A stretch of 64,000 bases of DNA from Mycolicibacter heraklionensis (GCF_019645815.1 NZ_CP080997.1:4964880-5028879); one strand, 5' to 3'; shown: positions 34,976 through 43,573, numbered from the stretch's first letter. Notes: a model not told the origin generated them from the letters alone. Numbers and translations: made by a program.

Positions 34976-36490
34976 GTGGGTCAGCTGCCGATGGCGCCCT
35001 TGCCGCGCCGACGTTCCGGTCTGCGTCAGATCACCGAAGGCCTCGGCAAGCTCGACGCCGAGGTGTTCGAGGCGATCGCCCAGTCGCCCAGCCGACTGCT
35101 CGACACCACCATGCCGGTACTCACCCGCGCCGCCGACCACTCCAAACTGTGGCTGGCTCTCGCGGCCGCCATGGCCGTCACGGGCGGCCCGGCCACCCAG
35201 CGCGCCGCCGCCCGCGGGGTGGCCAGCCTGGCGTTGACCAGCCTGGTGACCAACCAAGTGGTCAAACGGATCCGGCATCGCGCGCGCCCCAACATCGCGC
35301 TGGTGCCCCTGCTGCGTCGTGCCCGCCGCCTACCGCTGTCGAATTCGCTGCCCTCCGGTCACTCCGCGAGCGCGGCGGCGTTCGCCACCGGGGTCGGCCT
35401 GGAGAACCCCCTGCTGGGCTTACCAATCGCCGGGCTGGCCGGCCTGGTCGGCCTGTCCCGGATCGCCACTGGCGTCCACTATCCCGGGGATGTGCTGGCC
35501 GGGTTGGGCATCGGCGCGTCGGTCGCGGTGGTGGGGGCGAAGCTGGTGCCGCCGATTGCCTCCCCGCCGACGCCGCACGCCGCTGCGCTGCGACTCCCCT
35601 CCCCCGCACGGCCCGACGGCGTCGGGGTGACGTTGGTGGTCAATCCGGATTCCGGCGGCGGGCGGGCGGGCGAGGTCGCCGCCCAGGTGCGCGAAGCCCT
35701 GCCGGCCGTCACCCTCGTCGAGCTCGGCCCCGACGACGACCTGGCGGAGTCGTTGCGCCGCGCCGCCGATTCCGCTGAGGTGCTTGCGATCGCCGGCGGC
35801 GACGGATCGGTCGCGACCGCGGCGCACGTGGCGGTGGAACGCGACCTGCCGCTGGCGGTGTTTCCGGGTGGCACCCTGAACCACTTCGCCAAGGACATCG
35901 GCTGCGACACCACCGCGAAGGCCATCCGGGCCGTAGCCGACGGCAGCCTGTCGCGGGTGGACGTGGTGCGGTTCAACTCCGAGACAACGGTGATCAACAC
36001 GGCGAGCATCGGCGCCTACCCGACTTTCGTTCGTCGCCGAGAACGGTTGCAGGACAAGCTCGGTAAGCCCGTCGCCAGCGCCTACGCCATGCTGATGACA
36101 CTGCGGCGCGACCAGCCGGTGCGCATCGCCTACGACAACAAGACCCTGCAGACGTCGCTGTTCTTCCTCGGCAACTCGGCGTATCAGCCCGACGGCTTCG
36201 CGCCGGCCGTGCGGCACCGGATGGACGACGGGCTGTTGGACGTGCGGATCCTGGAAACCGGCCGGCCGTGGTCCACGCTGCGGATCCTGGCGGCATTGCT
36301 GACCGGGCGGCTGCAGCGCAGTCGGCTCTACCACGAGCTGCGGGTACCGCAATTCCGATTCACCGCGGTCGACGGACCGGTACCGATCGCCCATGACGGA
36401 GAGGTCGACATCCCTTGCGCGGAAGCCGAATTCACTGCGTGCTACCGCGCGTTGCAGGTGTTTCGGCCGATGCCGTCGGGCGCGCGGTAA
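34976..36490 (+). CDS. PAP2 phosphatase / diacylglycerol-kinase-family fusion protein (504 aa)
   Basis: A two-domain lipid enzyme. The N-terminal half is a PAP2-type phosphatase with the three signature motifs KRIRHRARP, SLPSGHSASAA and SRIATGVHYPGD among hydrophobic helices. The C-terminal half is a diacylglycerol/sphingosine-kinase catalytic domain with NPDSGGG, GGDGSVATAA and FPGGTLNHFAKD, ending in a region with DDGLLDVRIL and HDGE. Such fusions could dephosphorylate phosphatidic acid or a polyprenyl/lipid phosphate and phosphorylate a lipid alcohol, but substrates are not known. GTG follows GGAGGA by 8 bases. The position head-to-head with pfaD, and the AGPAT domain in the synthase, suggest a shared glycerolipid pathway. 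Confidence 0.87.
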   Translation: MGQLPMAPLPRRRSGLRQITEGLGKLDAEVFEAIAQSPSRLLDTTMPVLTRAADHSKLWLALAAAMAVTGGPATQRAAARGVASLALTSLVTNQVVKRIRHRARPNIALVPLLRRARRLPLSNSLPSGHSASAAAFATGVGLENPLLGLPIAGLAGLVGLSRIATGVHYPGDVLAGLGIGASVAVVGAKLVPPIASPPTPHAAALRLPSPARPDGVGVTLVVNPDSGGGRAGEVAAQVREALPAVTLVELGPDDDLAESLRRAADSAEVLAIAGGDGSVATAAHVAVERDLPLAVFPGGTLNHFAKDIGCDTTAKAIRAVADGSLSRVDVVRFNSETTVINTASIGAYPTFVRRRERLQDKLGKPVASAYAMLMTLRRDQPVRIAYDNKTLQTSLFFLGNSAYQPDGFAPAVRHRMDDGLLDVRILETGRPWSTLRILAALLTGRLQRSRLYHELRVPQFRFTAVDGPVPIAHDGEVDIPCAEAEFTACYRALQVFRPMPSGAR

Positions 36491-36495
36491 CCGCG

Positions 36496-37479
36496 CTAGA
36501 CCAGCGGGAACCAGTAGTCGAGGGTGTCCTCGACACCGCCCCAGTCGATGCCCATCCAGTCGGTGAAGAACTCCTCGATCTTGCCGAAGGCGTTGTAGAT
36601 CATCTCCACGATCGAGTTGAACAGTCCCACGAACACACCACTTTCGATCAACCCGCCGCTTGTCAGCGCACTGATCCAGGTGCTGAACTCGTCGATGTCA
36701 CCGGAGAGGTCGATGTTGGTGATCAACCCGTCGGTGCTGAGGGTGTGGTTGGCGACCTCTTCCGGCGTGAGGCCCAAGTACATGACGTGCTCCCAGAGCA
36801 AGCCGAGCATGGAGTTCGACGCATAGTCGGCAACGGGGTCACCGGGGAACTCGTAGATGGTGGTGGTGAAGGCGTCGTTGGGGGTATGGAAACCGTTCAG
36901 CAGGGGGTAAAGGTCGGAGGTGTCGGTGGCGCCGGAGGGATCCGACCACACGCCGGTCGTACTGGACGGATCACCGATGAAAACGAAGTGCAACGCCCCC
37001 GACGGGATGACACCGTCATGGGCCAACTGGGCCATCGCGATCGAGCCGGCCGTGGCGCCCTGCGAGTAGCCGAAAACCCACAGCGGGTGCTCGGCGTCGT
37101 AGGCGCCGGGGTTGGCGGCAAATTCGGCCTCCACCGCCTGGACGATCAGTGCCGCCCCGGCGAAACTGCTGTGCCCCTGCAGGATGAGTTGCGGGGTGGT
37201 CAGCACCTGCAGCGCGGAATCGCAGCCGGCGGAGCCGATCACGCACACGCTCGCATCGTCGCCGGCGTCGAAACCCAGCGGCTCCAGGAACAGGTCGGCC
37301 GCGGTCTGAGCGAAGGCCGCCGACGGCGTGGTCAACATGGTCCCGCCGACGAAGATCGCGGTGTCCGACAGCAGGGCTACTTGGAGCGCGTGCGCCGTTT
37401 GGACGACGGGGGTTCCGACGACGCCGGCCGCGATCACGCTCGCGGCAGCGAGCGGCGCGAAAACCTTGGTTGCGTTCAT
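36496..37479 (-). CDS. Secreted PE-PPE-domain serine hydrolase (327 aa)
   Basis: An exported alpha/beta hydrolase of the PE-PPE domain family (PF08237), lacking any PE or PPE N-terminus. After a signal peptide (MNATKVFAPLAAASVIAAGVVG) the mature part has TAIFVGGTMLTTPS, the nucleophile elbow WVFGYSQGATAGSIAMAQL, HFVFIGDP, TTIYEFPGDPVADY, YLGLTPEEVANHT and a C-terminal DWGGVEDTLDYWFP. PE-PPE domain proteins have esterase or acyltransferase activity (for example Chp2 and PPE-linked lipases). It diverges from two paralogues across a 91-base gap. All three proteins align from their first residue, which supports the chosen starts. Confidence 0.88.
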   Translation of the reverse strand: MNATKVFAPLAAASVIAAGVVGTPVVQTAHALQVALLSDTAIFVGGTMLTTPSAAFAQTAADLFLEPLGFDAGDDASVCVIGSAGCDSALQVLTTPQLILQGHSSFAGAALIVQAVEAEFAANPGAYDAEHPLWVFGYSQGATAGSIAMAQLAHDGVIPSGALHFVFIGDPSSTTGVWSDPSGATDTSDLYPLLNGFHTPNDAFTTTIYEFPGDPVADYASNSMLGLLWEHVMYLGLTPEEVANHTLSTDGLITNIDLSGDIDEFSTWISALTSGGLIESGVFVGLFNSIVEMIYNAFGKIEEFFTDWMGIDWGGVEDTLDYWFPLV

Positions 37480-37570
37480 GCCGAGCACCCTAAGGTGTCT
37501 GTATGAGCTAGTAAAGAAACGCCGAAGAACCCCCGGTGGTGGCGAAGCCTCAACGAATGGGAGCCGCGCA

Positions 37571-38572
37571 GTGATGCTGACCAACCTCGTCGCACCGATC
37601 GCGATCGTCGGCGCTGTCGCCGGCGGTGTGCTTGCCGCACCGGTGGTGCACGCCGCGCACGCCAGCGTCGACCTGCACGTCGACGTCGACCTGCTGGCCG
37701 ACACCGCGATCTTCGTCGGTCCGACGGTCTTGTCGACACCGTCGGCGACCTTCGCCCAGACCGCGGCGGACCTCTTCCTGCGGCCGCTGGGTTTCGACGT
37801 CGGCGATAACCCGGCCTCGTGCCTGGTCGGCTCCGCGGGATGTGACGCGCCCCTGCAGCTGCTGACCACCCCGGCCCTCATCCAGGTCGGCCACAGCAGT
37901 TATTTCGGTGCGGCCGAGATCGTGCGGGCGGTACAGGCCGAGCTCGCCGCCGACCCGGGCGACTACGACGCCGAGCACCCGCTGTGGGTTTTCGGCTACT
38001 CGCAGGGCGCCACGGCCGGCTCGATCGCGATGGCGCAACTGGCCCACGACGGCGTCGACCCGGCACTGCTGCACTTCGTATTCATCGGCGACCCGACCGC
38101 TCCGGACGGCAAGTATCCGAGTATCGAGGACGACGGCTCGGCGCACACCAACTTCTCCGACACCTGGATGCTGTACGGCAAGGAGACCCCCAGCGACGCA
38201 TTCCCGACCACGATCTACACGATCCCGGGTGACCCCAACGCCGACCACACCTCCACCTCGCCGTACGGCGATTTCTACGAGCACATGATGTATCTGGGGC
38301 TCACCCCCGATCAGGTGGCCAACCACACCGTCACCACCGACGACATGCTCACCACCATCAACATCTCGACGGATTTCGACCAGTTCGGCGCCTGGCTCAA
38401 CGCGTGGGGTCACGGGCTGGCCGACAGCAGCTGGTGGGAGGGCCTGTTCTACTCGGCCGTCGCGTTTGTCTACAGCGCTTTCGGCAAGATCGAGGACTTC
38501 TTCGGCGACTGGACGGGCCTGGACTGGGGTGGGGTCGAGGAAACCCTGGACTGCTGGTTCCCGACGACCTAA
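37571..38572 (+). CDS. Secreted PE-PPE-domain serine hydrolase, paralogue 2 (333 aa)
   Basis: The second of three paralogues. It has a signal-peptide-like start (VMLTNLVAPIAIVGAVAGGVLAAPVVHAAHA), TAIFVGPTVLSTPSATFAQTAADLFLRPLGF, two Cys residues framing VGSAGCD, the GYSQGA nucleophile elbow, TTIYTIPGDPNADH, and DWGGVEETLDCWFP at the end. GTG was chosen over the ATG one codon later because GGGAG is better spaced and the paralogue starts align there. The family hydrolyses or transfers acyl esters outside the membrane. The specific lipid is unknown. The next paralogue follows 102 bases downstream. Confidence 0.87.
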   Translation: MMLTNLVAPIAIVGAVAGGVLAAPVVHAAHASVDLHVDVDLLADTAIFVGPTVLSTPSATFAQTAADLFLRPLGFDVGDNPASCLVGSAGCDAPLQLLTTPALIQVGHSSYFGAAEIVRAVQAELAADPGDYDAEHPLWVFGYSQGATAGSIAMAQLAHDGVDPALLHFVFIGDPTAPDGKYPSIEDDGSAHTNFSDTWMLYGKETPSDAFPTTIYTIPGDPNADHTSTSPYGDFYEHMMYLGLTPDQVANHTVTTDDMLTTINISTDFDQFGAWLNAWGHGLADSSWWEGLFYSAVAFVYSAFGKIEDFFGDWTGLDWGGVEETLDCWFPTT

Positions 38573-38674
38573 AGCGGTCCATTGACTCGCGCCGCGCGCC
38601 CCTGCCATGATCGCCCTCAGGTTTAGCTTTGGCTTTACTCTCGTGATTTTTAGCTAGTGGCGAAGGGGCACCCC

Positions 38675-39652
38675 GTGACGCTGACCAAGGCCTTGGCGCC
38701 GCTCGCGGTTGCCAGCACCGTGGCGGGGGGCGTACTCGCCGCTCCGGTGGTGCACGCCACGCACGTCGACGTGAGCCTGCTGGCCGACACGGCGATCTTC
38801 GTCGGTCCGACGATCTTGTCGACGCCGTCGGCGACCTTCGCCGAAACCGCAGCCGACCTGTTCCTGCGGCCGCTGGGCTTCGACCTCGGTGACGACCCGG
38901 ACGCCTGCGTGGTCGGATCCGCGGGATGCGACGCGCCGCTGCTGCTCCTGTCCACGCCCGCGCTCGTTCAGCAGGGCCACAGCAGCTTCGTCGGGGCGGC
39001 GGAGATCGTGCGGGAGGTGCACGCCCAGCTCGCCGCCAACCCGGACGCCTACGACGCCGACCACCCGCTGTGGGTGTTCGGCTGGTCGCAGGGTGCGACG
39101 GCCGGTTCGATCGCGATGGCCCAGCTGGCCCACGAGGGCATCGACCCGGCATTGCTGCACTTCGTATTCATCGGCAACCCGGTGGGCTCCGGCACCGAGA
39201 TCCCCGATTTCGACGGTTCCTCCGGCGACTTCTTCGACACCGCTCTGCTGTCCGGCGTCCAGACCCCGACCGACGCGTTCACCACCACCGTGTACACGAT
39301 CCCAGGCGACCCGGTCGCCGACCCCACCTCGACCTCCGCGTTGGGGATTTTCTACGAACACATGATGTACCTGGGCCTCACACCCGATCAGGTGGCCAAC
39401 CACACGGCGACCACCGACGGCATGCTCACCGACATCAACATCTCCGGCGACTTCGACCAGTTCGGCGCCTGGCTCAACGCGTGGCCCCACGGGTTGATCG
39501 ACAGCGGCTGGTGGGAGGGCCTGTTCTACTCACTCGTGGCGTCCTTCTACAGCGCCTTCGGCAACATTGAAGCCTTCTTCGGTGACTGGCTGGGCATCGA
39601 CTGGGGCGGGGTGGAGCAGACGCTCGACTTCTGGTTCCCGGCGGAGGTCTAG
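38675..39652 (+). CDS. Secreted PE-PPE-domain serine hydrolase, paralogue 3 (325 aa)
   Basis: The third paralogue, most similar to the second. It has VTLTKALAPLAVASTVAGGVLAAPVVHA as signal, TAIFVGPTILSTPSATFAETAADLFLRPLGF, the nucleophile elbow FGWSQGATAGSIAMAQL (Trp in place of Tyr before Ser), TVYTIPGDPVADP and DWGGVEQTLDFWFP. The GTG at 38675 aligns with its paralogues; a GTG six codons earlier is also possible. The tandem arrangement and high similarity indicate local duplication. Upstream bases 38613-38660 are notably AT-rich for this genome and may hold a separate promoter. Confidence 0.86.
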   Translation: MTLTKALAPLAVASTVAGGVLAAPVVHATHVDVSLLADTAIFVGPTILSTPSATFAETAADLFLRPLGFDLGDDPDACVVGSAGCDAPLLLLSTPALVQQGHSSFVGAAEIVREVHAQLAANPDAYDADHPLWVFGWSQGATAGSIAMAQLAHEGIDPALLHFVFIGNPVGSGTEIPDFDGSSGDFFDTALLSGVQTPTDAFTTTVYTIPGDPVADPTSTSALGIFYEHMMYLGLTPDQVANHTATTDGMLTDINISGDFDQFGAWLNAWPHGLIDSGWWEGLFYSLVASFYSAFGNIEAFFGDWLGIDWGGVEQTLDFWFPAEV

Positions 39653-39769
39653 CGTCTTTCGTTCGCTCAGAACGCCTTTGGTCGTGGCGCCATGCCAGCG
39701 GCGCATACGGTCACGACGAGCGGTCGTCGAGGGCGGTGCAGGCGGACCGTACCGAAGGGCCCGATCGAC

Positions 39770-40285
39770 CTAGCCCCCTATCGAATCGCGTGTGTCGAGC
39801 ACTGCTATATCTGCCGCCACGCGGCCGGCACCCCAGCCGGCGCCGCTGGACACTGCCACCGAGCGAGGCACCGTCGACGGGAAGAGCCGTTCCGTGAGTT
39901 CTTCGGTCGCCCGACTGTTAGCAGCCAGCACGGGAAGCAGTCGACCCCCGCGCTTCACCTCTGCGGTGACAGATGCGCTCGCGCTGTCGAGCCTTTCGCC
40001 AATGCGTTGGGCGTACGCGACGAGAAACGACTGGCGAAATGACCTGGACCGTGCTTGCACGTCTAGCTCACGTGCGAAGCCCCGGTACTCGCCGAGCAGT
40101 TCCGCGGCACGACGCGGCAAGTAGTCGGCGGGACACGAAGCGGCCGCGCTCAACGCCACGACGAGGCTTTCAAGCAGCGCCGCGCGGTCCGGGCCGGCAT
40201 CGAAGCCGGCGTGCTCTTGCTTTGGGGGCGTCCGGCGCCGGTTCTTGTGTTTCGCCGCCCTCTTCTCTCGGTTGCGCCTGCTCAT
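39770..40285 (-). CDS. Conserved hypothetical protein, possibly DUF2786-related C-terminal part (171 aa)
   Basis: I do not recognise this with certainty. It starts with a very basic segment (SRRNREKRAAKHKNRRRTPPK) that looks nucleic-acid binding. The middle, RSFRQSFLVAYAQRIGERLDSASASVTAEV, resembles the C-terminal part of DUF2786-type proteins, where a RSFLxxFAxRIGERL pattern is common, while the usual N-terminal DUF2786 motif is absent. No signal peptide or membrane segment is seen. It is monocistronic, 63 bases from the VapC gene and in the same orientation. The gene may be a shortened derivative of that family. Confidence 0.55.
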   Translation of the reverse strand: MSRRNREKRAAKHKNRRRTPPKQEHAGFDAGPDRAALLESLVVALSAAASCPADYLPRRAAELLGEYRGFARELDVQARSRSFRQSFLVAYAQRIGERLDSASASVTAEVKRGGRLLPVLAANSRATEELTERLFPSTVPRSVAVSSGAGWGAGRVAADIAVLDTRDSIGG

Positions 40286-40348
40286 GCGGCGCAGTCTTCC
40301 GGAGGGGTCCGACGTTGCTTCAGACGCGCCGAACTGAGCGCGAGCTGG

Positions 40349-40771
40349 TCAGTCGACGAACTGATATTGCACGTCGAGTGCACGATATGTGCGCTCCGCC
40401 CGACGATCACGGGTGAGCAGGACGCGCCGATGCGTCGAGGCGGCCTGACCGACGAGCGCGTCATAGACCGACCCGCCGACAATGCCGAGGTCGGCAAGCC
40501 GCTCGAACAGATCGCCGGTCGCAGGTGCGTCGAGCCAACACTCGTCCGGGAATGCCTTCGCCAGTACCAGGGCCGCTTGAGTTGCGTTCAGGCGGAGTGG
40601 GAGGGGGAGGCGGGTGAGCACCGAATACGTCTCGAACGCCGCGTGACCCGCGAGGGCGGGTCGACGTTGCACAAGGACTTGACGGCAGGCCGCGTGGGCT
40701 TCGTGGGTCGAATCAAGCGCAGCGACGGCAACGCTGGTGTCGCAGGCCCAAAGGTCATCGTTGGATGTCAT
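40349..40771 (-). CDS. VapC-type PIN-domain toxin (140 aa)
   Basis: A PIN-domain ribonuclease toxin. The catalytic acidic residues are visible in order: Asp in ACDTSV near the start, Glu in FETYSVL, Asp in VYDALVGQAA and Asp in LLTRDRRAE. The ATG chosen overlaps the end of the antitoxin gene by 17 bases; two in-frame ATGs upstream would lengthen the overlap. VapC toxins cleave tRNA or rRNA and are held inactive by the cognate VapB. The length is normal for the family and all key acids are kept, so the toxin is probably functional. Confidence 0.88.
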   Translation of the reverse strand: MTSNDDLWACDTSVAVAALDSTHEAHAACRQVLVQRRPALAGHAAFETYSVLTRLPLPLRLNATQAALVLAKAFPDECWLDAPATGDLFERLADLGIVGGSVYDALVGQAASTHRRVLLTRDRRAERTYRALDVQYQFVD

Positions 40772-41000
40772 CACGAAGCCGGCGCACATCGTCATCGGTC
40801 AGCACCGCCCCCTCCACCGGGCCAAGTACCGGAAGACCGTCTCGCGTCTCGATCGGGCGAGCATGCCGCTGGACGGGCTCAATCCGCAGACCAGATCCGT
40901 CGGGAATCAGTTCGAGCTGTGTGTCGGGGGTGATTCCCAGCGCCACTCGCAGCGCTTTAGGAATGACTAGCCGTCCTAGTCGGTCCACCGTGACAGTCAT
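40755..41000 (-). CDS. VapB-type AbrB/MazE-fold antitoxin (81 aa)
   Basis: A small DNA-binding antitoxin with an N-terminal SpoVT/AbrB swapped-hairpin domain (VTVDRLGRLVIPKALRVALGITPDTQLELIPDGSGLRIEP) and a C-terminal tail (VLTDDDVRRLRDDIQR) that should wrap the toxin. It precedes and overlaps the vapC gene, the normal order for type II modules. The complex would be expected to repress its own promoter; an inverted repeat 12 bases upstream of the start is a candidate operator. Confidence 0.88.
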   Translation of the reverse strand: MTVTVDRLGRLVIPKALRVALGITPDTQLELIPDGSGLRIEPVQRHARPIETRDGLPVLGPVEGAVLTDDDVRRLRDDIQR

Positions 41001-41011
41001 GGCACCAGATT

Positions 41012-41033
41012 ACCATTTGATTGGCAAAATGGT
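41012..41033. promoter_or_regulatory. Inverted repeat upstream of vapBC
   Basis: ACCATTT and AAATGGT form perfect 7-base arms around an 8-base spacer (GATTGGCA), 12 bases upstream of the vapB start and about 57 bases upstream of the divergent COG0523 GTPase start. Position and symmetry suit binding by the VapBC complex. It does not match the mycobacterial Zur-box pattern (TGAnAATnATTnTCA type), so zinc control of the GTPase gene is not supported by this site. Confidence 0.45.
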
Positions 41034-41089
41034 CGATGGCAGCCATAGCTCCCGTCGGCCAAGATCCAGCTCAACGCAATAATGGCCGG

Positions 41090-42106
41090 ATGGTCGACCG
41101 CAACACGCCCGCTATCCCCGTCATCGCGCTGACGGGTTACCTCGGGGCGGGCAAGACCACACTGCTGAACCATGTGCTGCGGGCGCCGGGCGCGCGAATC
41201 GGGGTCATTATCAACGACTTCGGTGAACTGAACGTCGACGCCGGCCTGGTCACCGGCCAGGTCGACGAGCCGGTGTCCATCGCCGGTGGGTGCATCTGTC
41301 ACCTGCCGGATGAGGGCGGGCTGGACGAGGCCCTGGAGAAGCTGGCCGACCCGAAGCTGGCGCTCGACGCGATCATCATCGAGGCGAGCGGGGTGGCCGA
41401 ACCCGCGGACGTATCGCGAGTCATTCGGTTCAGCGGGGTGGAGCGGATCCGCCACGGCGGTGTCGTCGACGTCATCGACGCCTTGGAGCATTTTGACACC
41501 GTCGACACCGGGGCTGCCCCGCCGCAGCGTTACGGCGTGGCGTCCCTGGTGGTGGTCAACAAGCTGGATCGGATCCCCGAGGACACCCGCGACGAGGCCC
41601 TTGCTCGCGTTGAAGCCCGGGTGCGCGAACTCAATCCCCACGCCCATGTGGTGGGCGCGGTGGCCGGCCGCGTTGATCCCCGGTTGCTCTATGACGTCGG
41701 CGACGGCGGGGAATCCGGGCAGATGTCGTTTCGTGAGCTGCTCCTCGACGGTCACGACGAGCACCACGACCATGTGCACGCGGCCTCGGTCACCGTCGTC
41801 GGAGATGGCGCCGTTGACCCGGGACCGCTCATCGACCTGCTGGAGCAGCCACCGCAGGGGGTCTACCGGATCAAGGGCACCGTCGCGATCGGCAAGCGTC
41901 ACTACCTCTTTAACGTGGTCGGGACGTCGGTCCATGTGGCGACCGCGCCTGCCGGAGCGGGAGCCAGCCACCTCGTCGCGATTGGCACGCACCTCGACAC
42001 CGCGGACGTTCGGGCACGTCTCGAGGAGGCGCTGCGCCCGGCCCCGGAGAAGGTGGCCGCCGCGGGCATGCGGCGGTTGCAGCGGTTACGGCACTACAGT
42101 ATTTAG
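41090..42106 (+). CDS. COG0523 (CobW/ZNG-like) GTPase metallochaperone (338 aa)
   Basis: A G3E-family GTPase with Walker A GYLGAGKTTLLNH, Walker B-type IIIEASGVAEP and guanine-specificity NKLD. A His/Asp-rich loop (DGHDEHHDHVHAA) could bind metal. C-terminal CobW_C domain follows. The family's metal motif CxCC appears here as GGCICHLPD, with His at the fourth position, so the ligand set may differ. Members deliver zinc, cobalt or other metals to client enzymes in the cytoplasm. The start is ATG at 41090; an in-frame extension to 41021 would overlap the inverted repeat region. No adjacent client gene is obvious. Confidence 0.85.
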   Translation: MVDRNTPAIPVIALTGYLGAGKTTLLNHVLRAPGARIGVIINDFGELNVDAGLVTGQVDEPVSIAGGCICHLPDEGGLDEALEKLADPKLALDAIIIEASGVAEPADVSRVIRFSGVERIRHGGVVDVIDALEHFDTVDTGAAPPQRYGVASLVVVNKLDRIPEDTRDEALARVEARVRELNPHAHVVGAVAGRVDPRLLYDVGDGGESGQMSFRELLLDGHDEHHDHVHAASVTVVGDGAVDPGPLIDLLEQPPQGVYRIKGTVAIGKRHYLFNVVGTSVHVATAPAGAGASHLVAIGTHLDTADVRARLEEALRPAPEKVAAAGMRRLQRLRHYSI

Positions 42107-42132
42107 GCGGTGGCCTTGCGGCCAAGCGCTTT

Positions 42133-43110
42133 TCACACCGATGCGGGTCCGATGAAGTCGACGCCCGCGCGAATCGCGGGGCGATGCCGCAAGATTCGGA
42201 AATGTGCCAGCCGGCCGAGGCCCGCCGTCGTCATCAAGCGTGCGCCTGGCCATGACGCGACGACCTTCTCGCTCGTCACGTAAGGAGTGTCGGGGTCATC
42301 GGGGTCGTGGATGAGCAGCAGCGGCGGATAGTCGGTGCGCTCAGCGATCCGGACCATATTGGTGTCCTCGAGCGGCATGCCGATACGGCGTTCCAGGCGT
42401 CGATGCAGGCCGGCGCGTATCCGTCGGCCGAAGTTGTGGCGCGCCGCGAACAGATCCAGGTAGATCGGGAACTCACCCATCGGCGCGAGGAACACCAACC
42501 GGCCGACCGTCGCGCCCCAGGACGCCGCGAATGCGGTCGCGTTAGCACCGAGGGAGTGGGCGACAACCGCGCGGGCCGGCCCATGTGTCCGGATCATGGC
42601 GGCAACCGCTTCGGCGCACTCGATGGCCGTGGTGCGACCGGGAGCGAGGACGCCCGGCTCTGACTCGTTATGGCTGGGCAGGTCGAACGCGATGACACGG
42701 TGCCCGGATTCGACGAGCGGTTTGATGAACATGCCGAGGTGGGGGCGGCGCCCGCCCCAGCCGTGCACGAGATAGACCGGCGGCCCCTCACCCCAGGACT
42801 CGCCGACGATCCGGTGCCCGTCCCAGTGCGCTTCCAGCGGCTCGCCGGGTGGGACGCCGGGCGGCATGCGCAGGCTGGACTCGAGGACCGGTGGGGTGCA
42901 CCACAGCTCAAGCGCCCAGCGCGACCCGATGGCGGGCGCGACTCGCTCCAGTAGCCAGAACAGCCGACGCACCCGGAGGGAAACCGGCGGTTGGACCCCG
43001 GAGCCCTCAACATCGAGAACGATCGGGCTGGGAGAGCCGCCGCCCTCAGAACTGGCTCGATCTTCGCGAGGACGCTGCCGCTCGGACGGGGGTTTCGGTG
43101 ACTCCGGCAC
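42133..43110 (-). CDS. Alpha/beta hydrolase (325 aa)
   Basis: An alpha/beta-hydrolase fold protein. The oxyanion region is YLVHGWGGRR, the nucleophile elbow AHSLGA, the acid probably in LLIHDPDDPDTPY, and the His in GRLAHFRIL near the end. The first 45 residues are Pro/Ser/charged and probably disordered, and a hydrophobic stretch (RRLFWLLERVAPAIG) follows. Members of this subgroup are lipases or esterases of unknown specificity. It converges on the COG0523 gene, with 26 bases between the stops. Confidence 0.82.
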   Translation of the reverse strand: MPESPKPPSERQRPREDRASSEGGGSPSPIVLDVEGSGVQPPVSLRVRRLFWLLERVAPAIGSRWALELWCTPPVLESSLRMPPGVPPGEPLEAHWDGHRIVGESWGEGPPVYLVHGWGGRRPHLGMFIKPLVESGHRVIAFDLPSHNESEPGVLAPGRTTAIECAEAVAAMIRTHGPARAVVAHSLGANATAFAASWGATVGRLVFLAPMGEFPIYLDLFAARHNFGRRIRAGLHRRLERRIGMPLEDTNMVRIAERTDYPPLLLIHDPDDPDTPYVTSEKVVASWPGARLMTTAGLGRLAHFRILRHRPAIRAGVDFIGPASV

Positions 43111-43315
43111 ATATCGAGGTTAGCGAGAGAGTGTGGTCTACAGCCATTATCGAGTCGGTTAGCCGGTGACGCCCTCTCCCGCCGTCGAACGGTCGTGGTG
43201 GGCACCGCCCGCCATCCCGCTGGAACCGACCCGCCCGCATGGCACGCGTTGGGATGCATGGGCCTGAGCCCCTACAGCTTGAGCCTCACGCACGGCCAGT
43301 ATTCCAGGGAAGCCC

Positions 43316-43573
43316 TTATTCTGTTGAGCGGAAATAAGGTTCAACCGTGCCGCTGAGCTTGACGACCATAGGATTTCCGCGGCGGTCCTTCGCGGTGGGG
43401 ACTTCGACACGCACCCAACCCTCGGCCACGTTGTATTCGCACACATTGGTTCGCTCGACGCCGTTGAAGCGAATACCGACGTCACGGCGGAGCACCTCTT
43501 CGTCATAGAAGGCGCTCCGCGGATCGACGGAGAGTTGATTCGGTGGAACGTCTGCGCTCTGGTCTTCGGGCAT
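43316..43573 (-). CDS. DUF3297 family protein (85 aa)
   Basis: A small cytoplasmic protein matching the DUF3297 pattern along its length: LSVDPRSAFYDEEVLRRDVGIRFNGVERTNVCEYNVAEGWVRVEV...DRRGNPMVVKLSGTVEPYF. The family is widespread in proteobacteria and actinobacteria and has no known function. The ATG is chosen because the conserved region begins about 15 residues later; the longer upstream frame is non-coding. About 90 bases separate it from the DUF2834 gene on the same strand. Confidence 0.82.
   Translation of the reverse strand: MPEDQSADVPPNQLSVDPRSAFYDEEVLRRDVGIRFNGVERTNVCEYNVAEGWVRVEVPTAKDRRGNPMVVKLSGTVEPYFRSTE

Noticed and set aside
41012..41033. Zur box controlling the COG0523 GTPase
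   Set aside because: Arms ACCATTT/AAATGGT and the 8-base spacer do not fit the TGAnAATnATTnTCA-type pattern.
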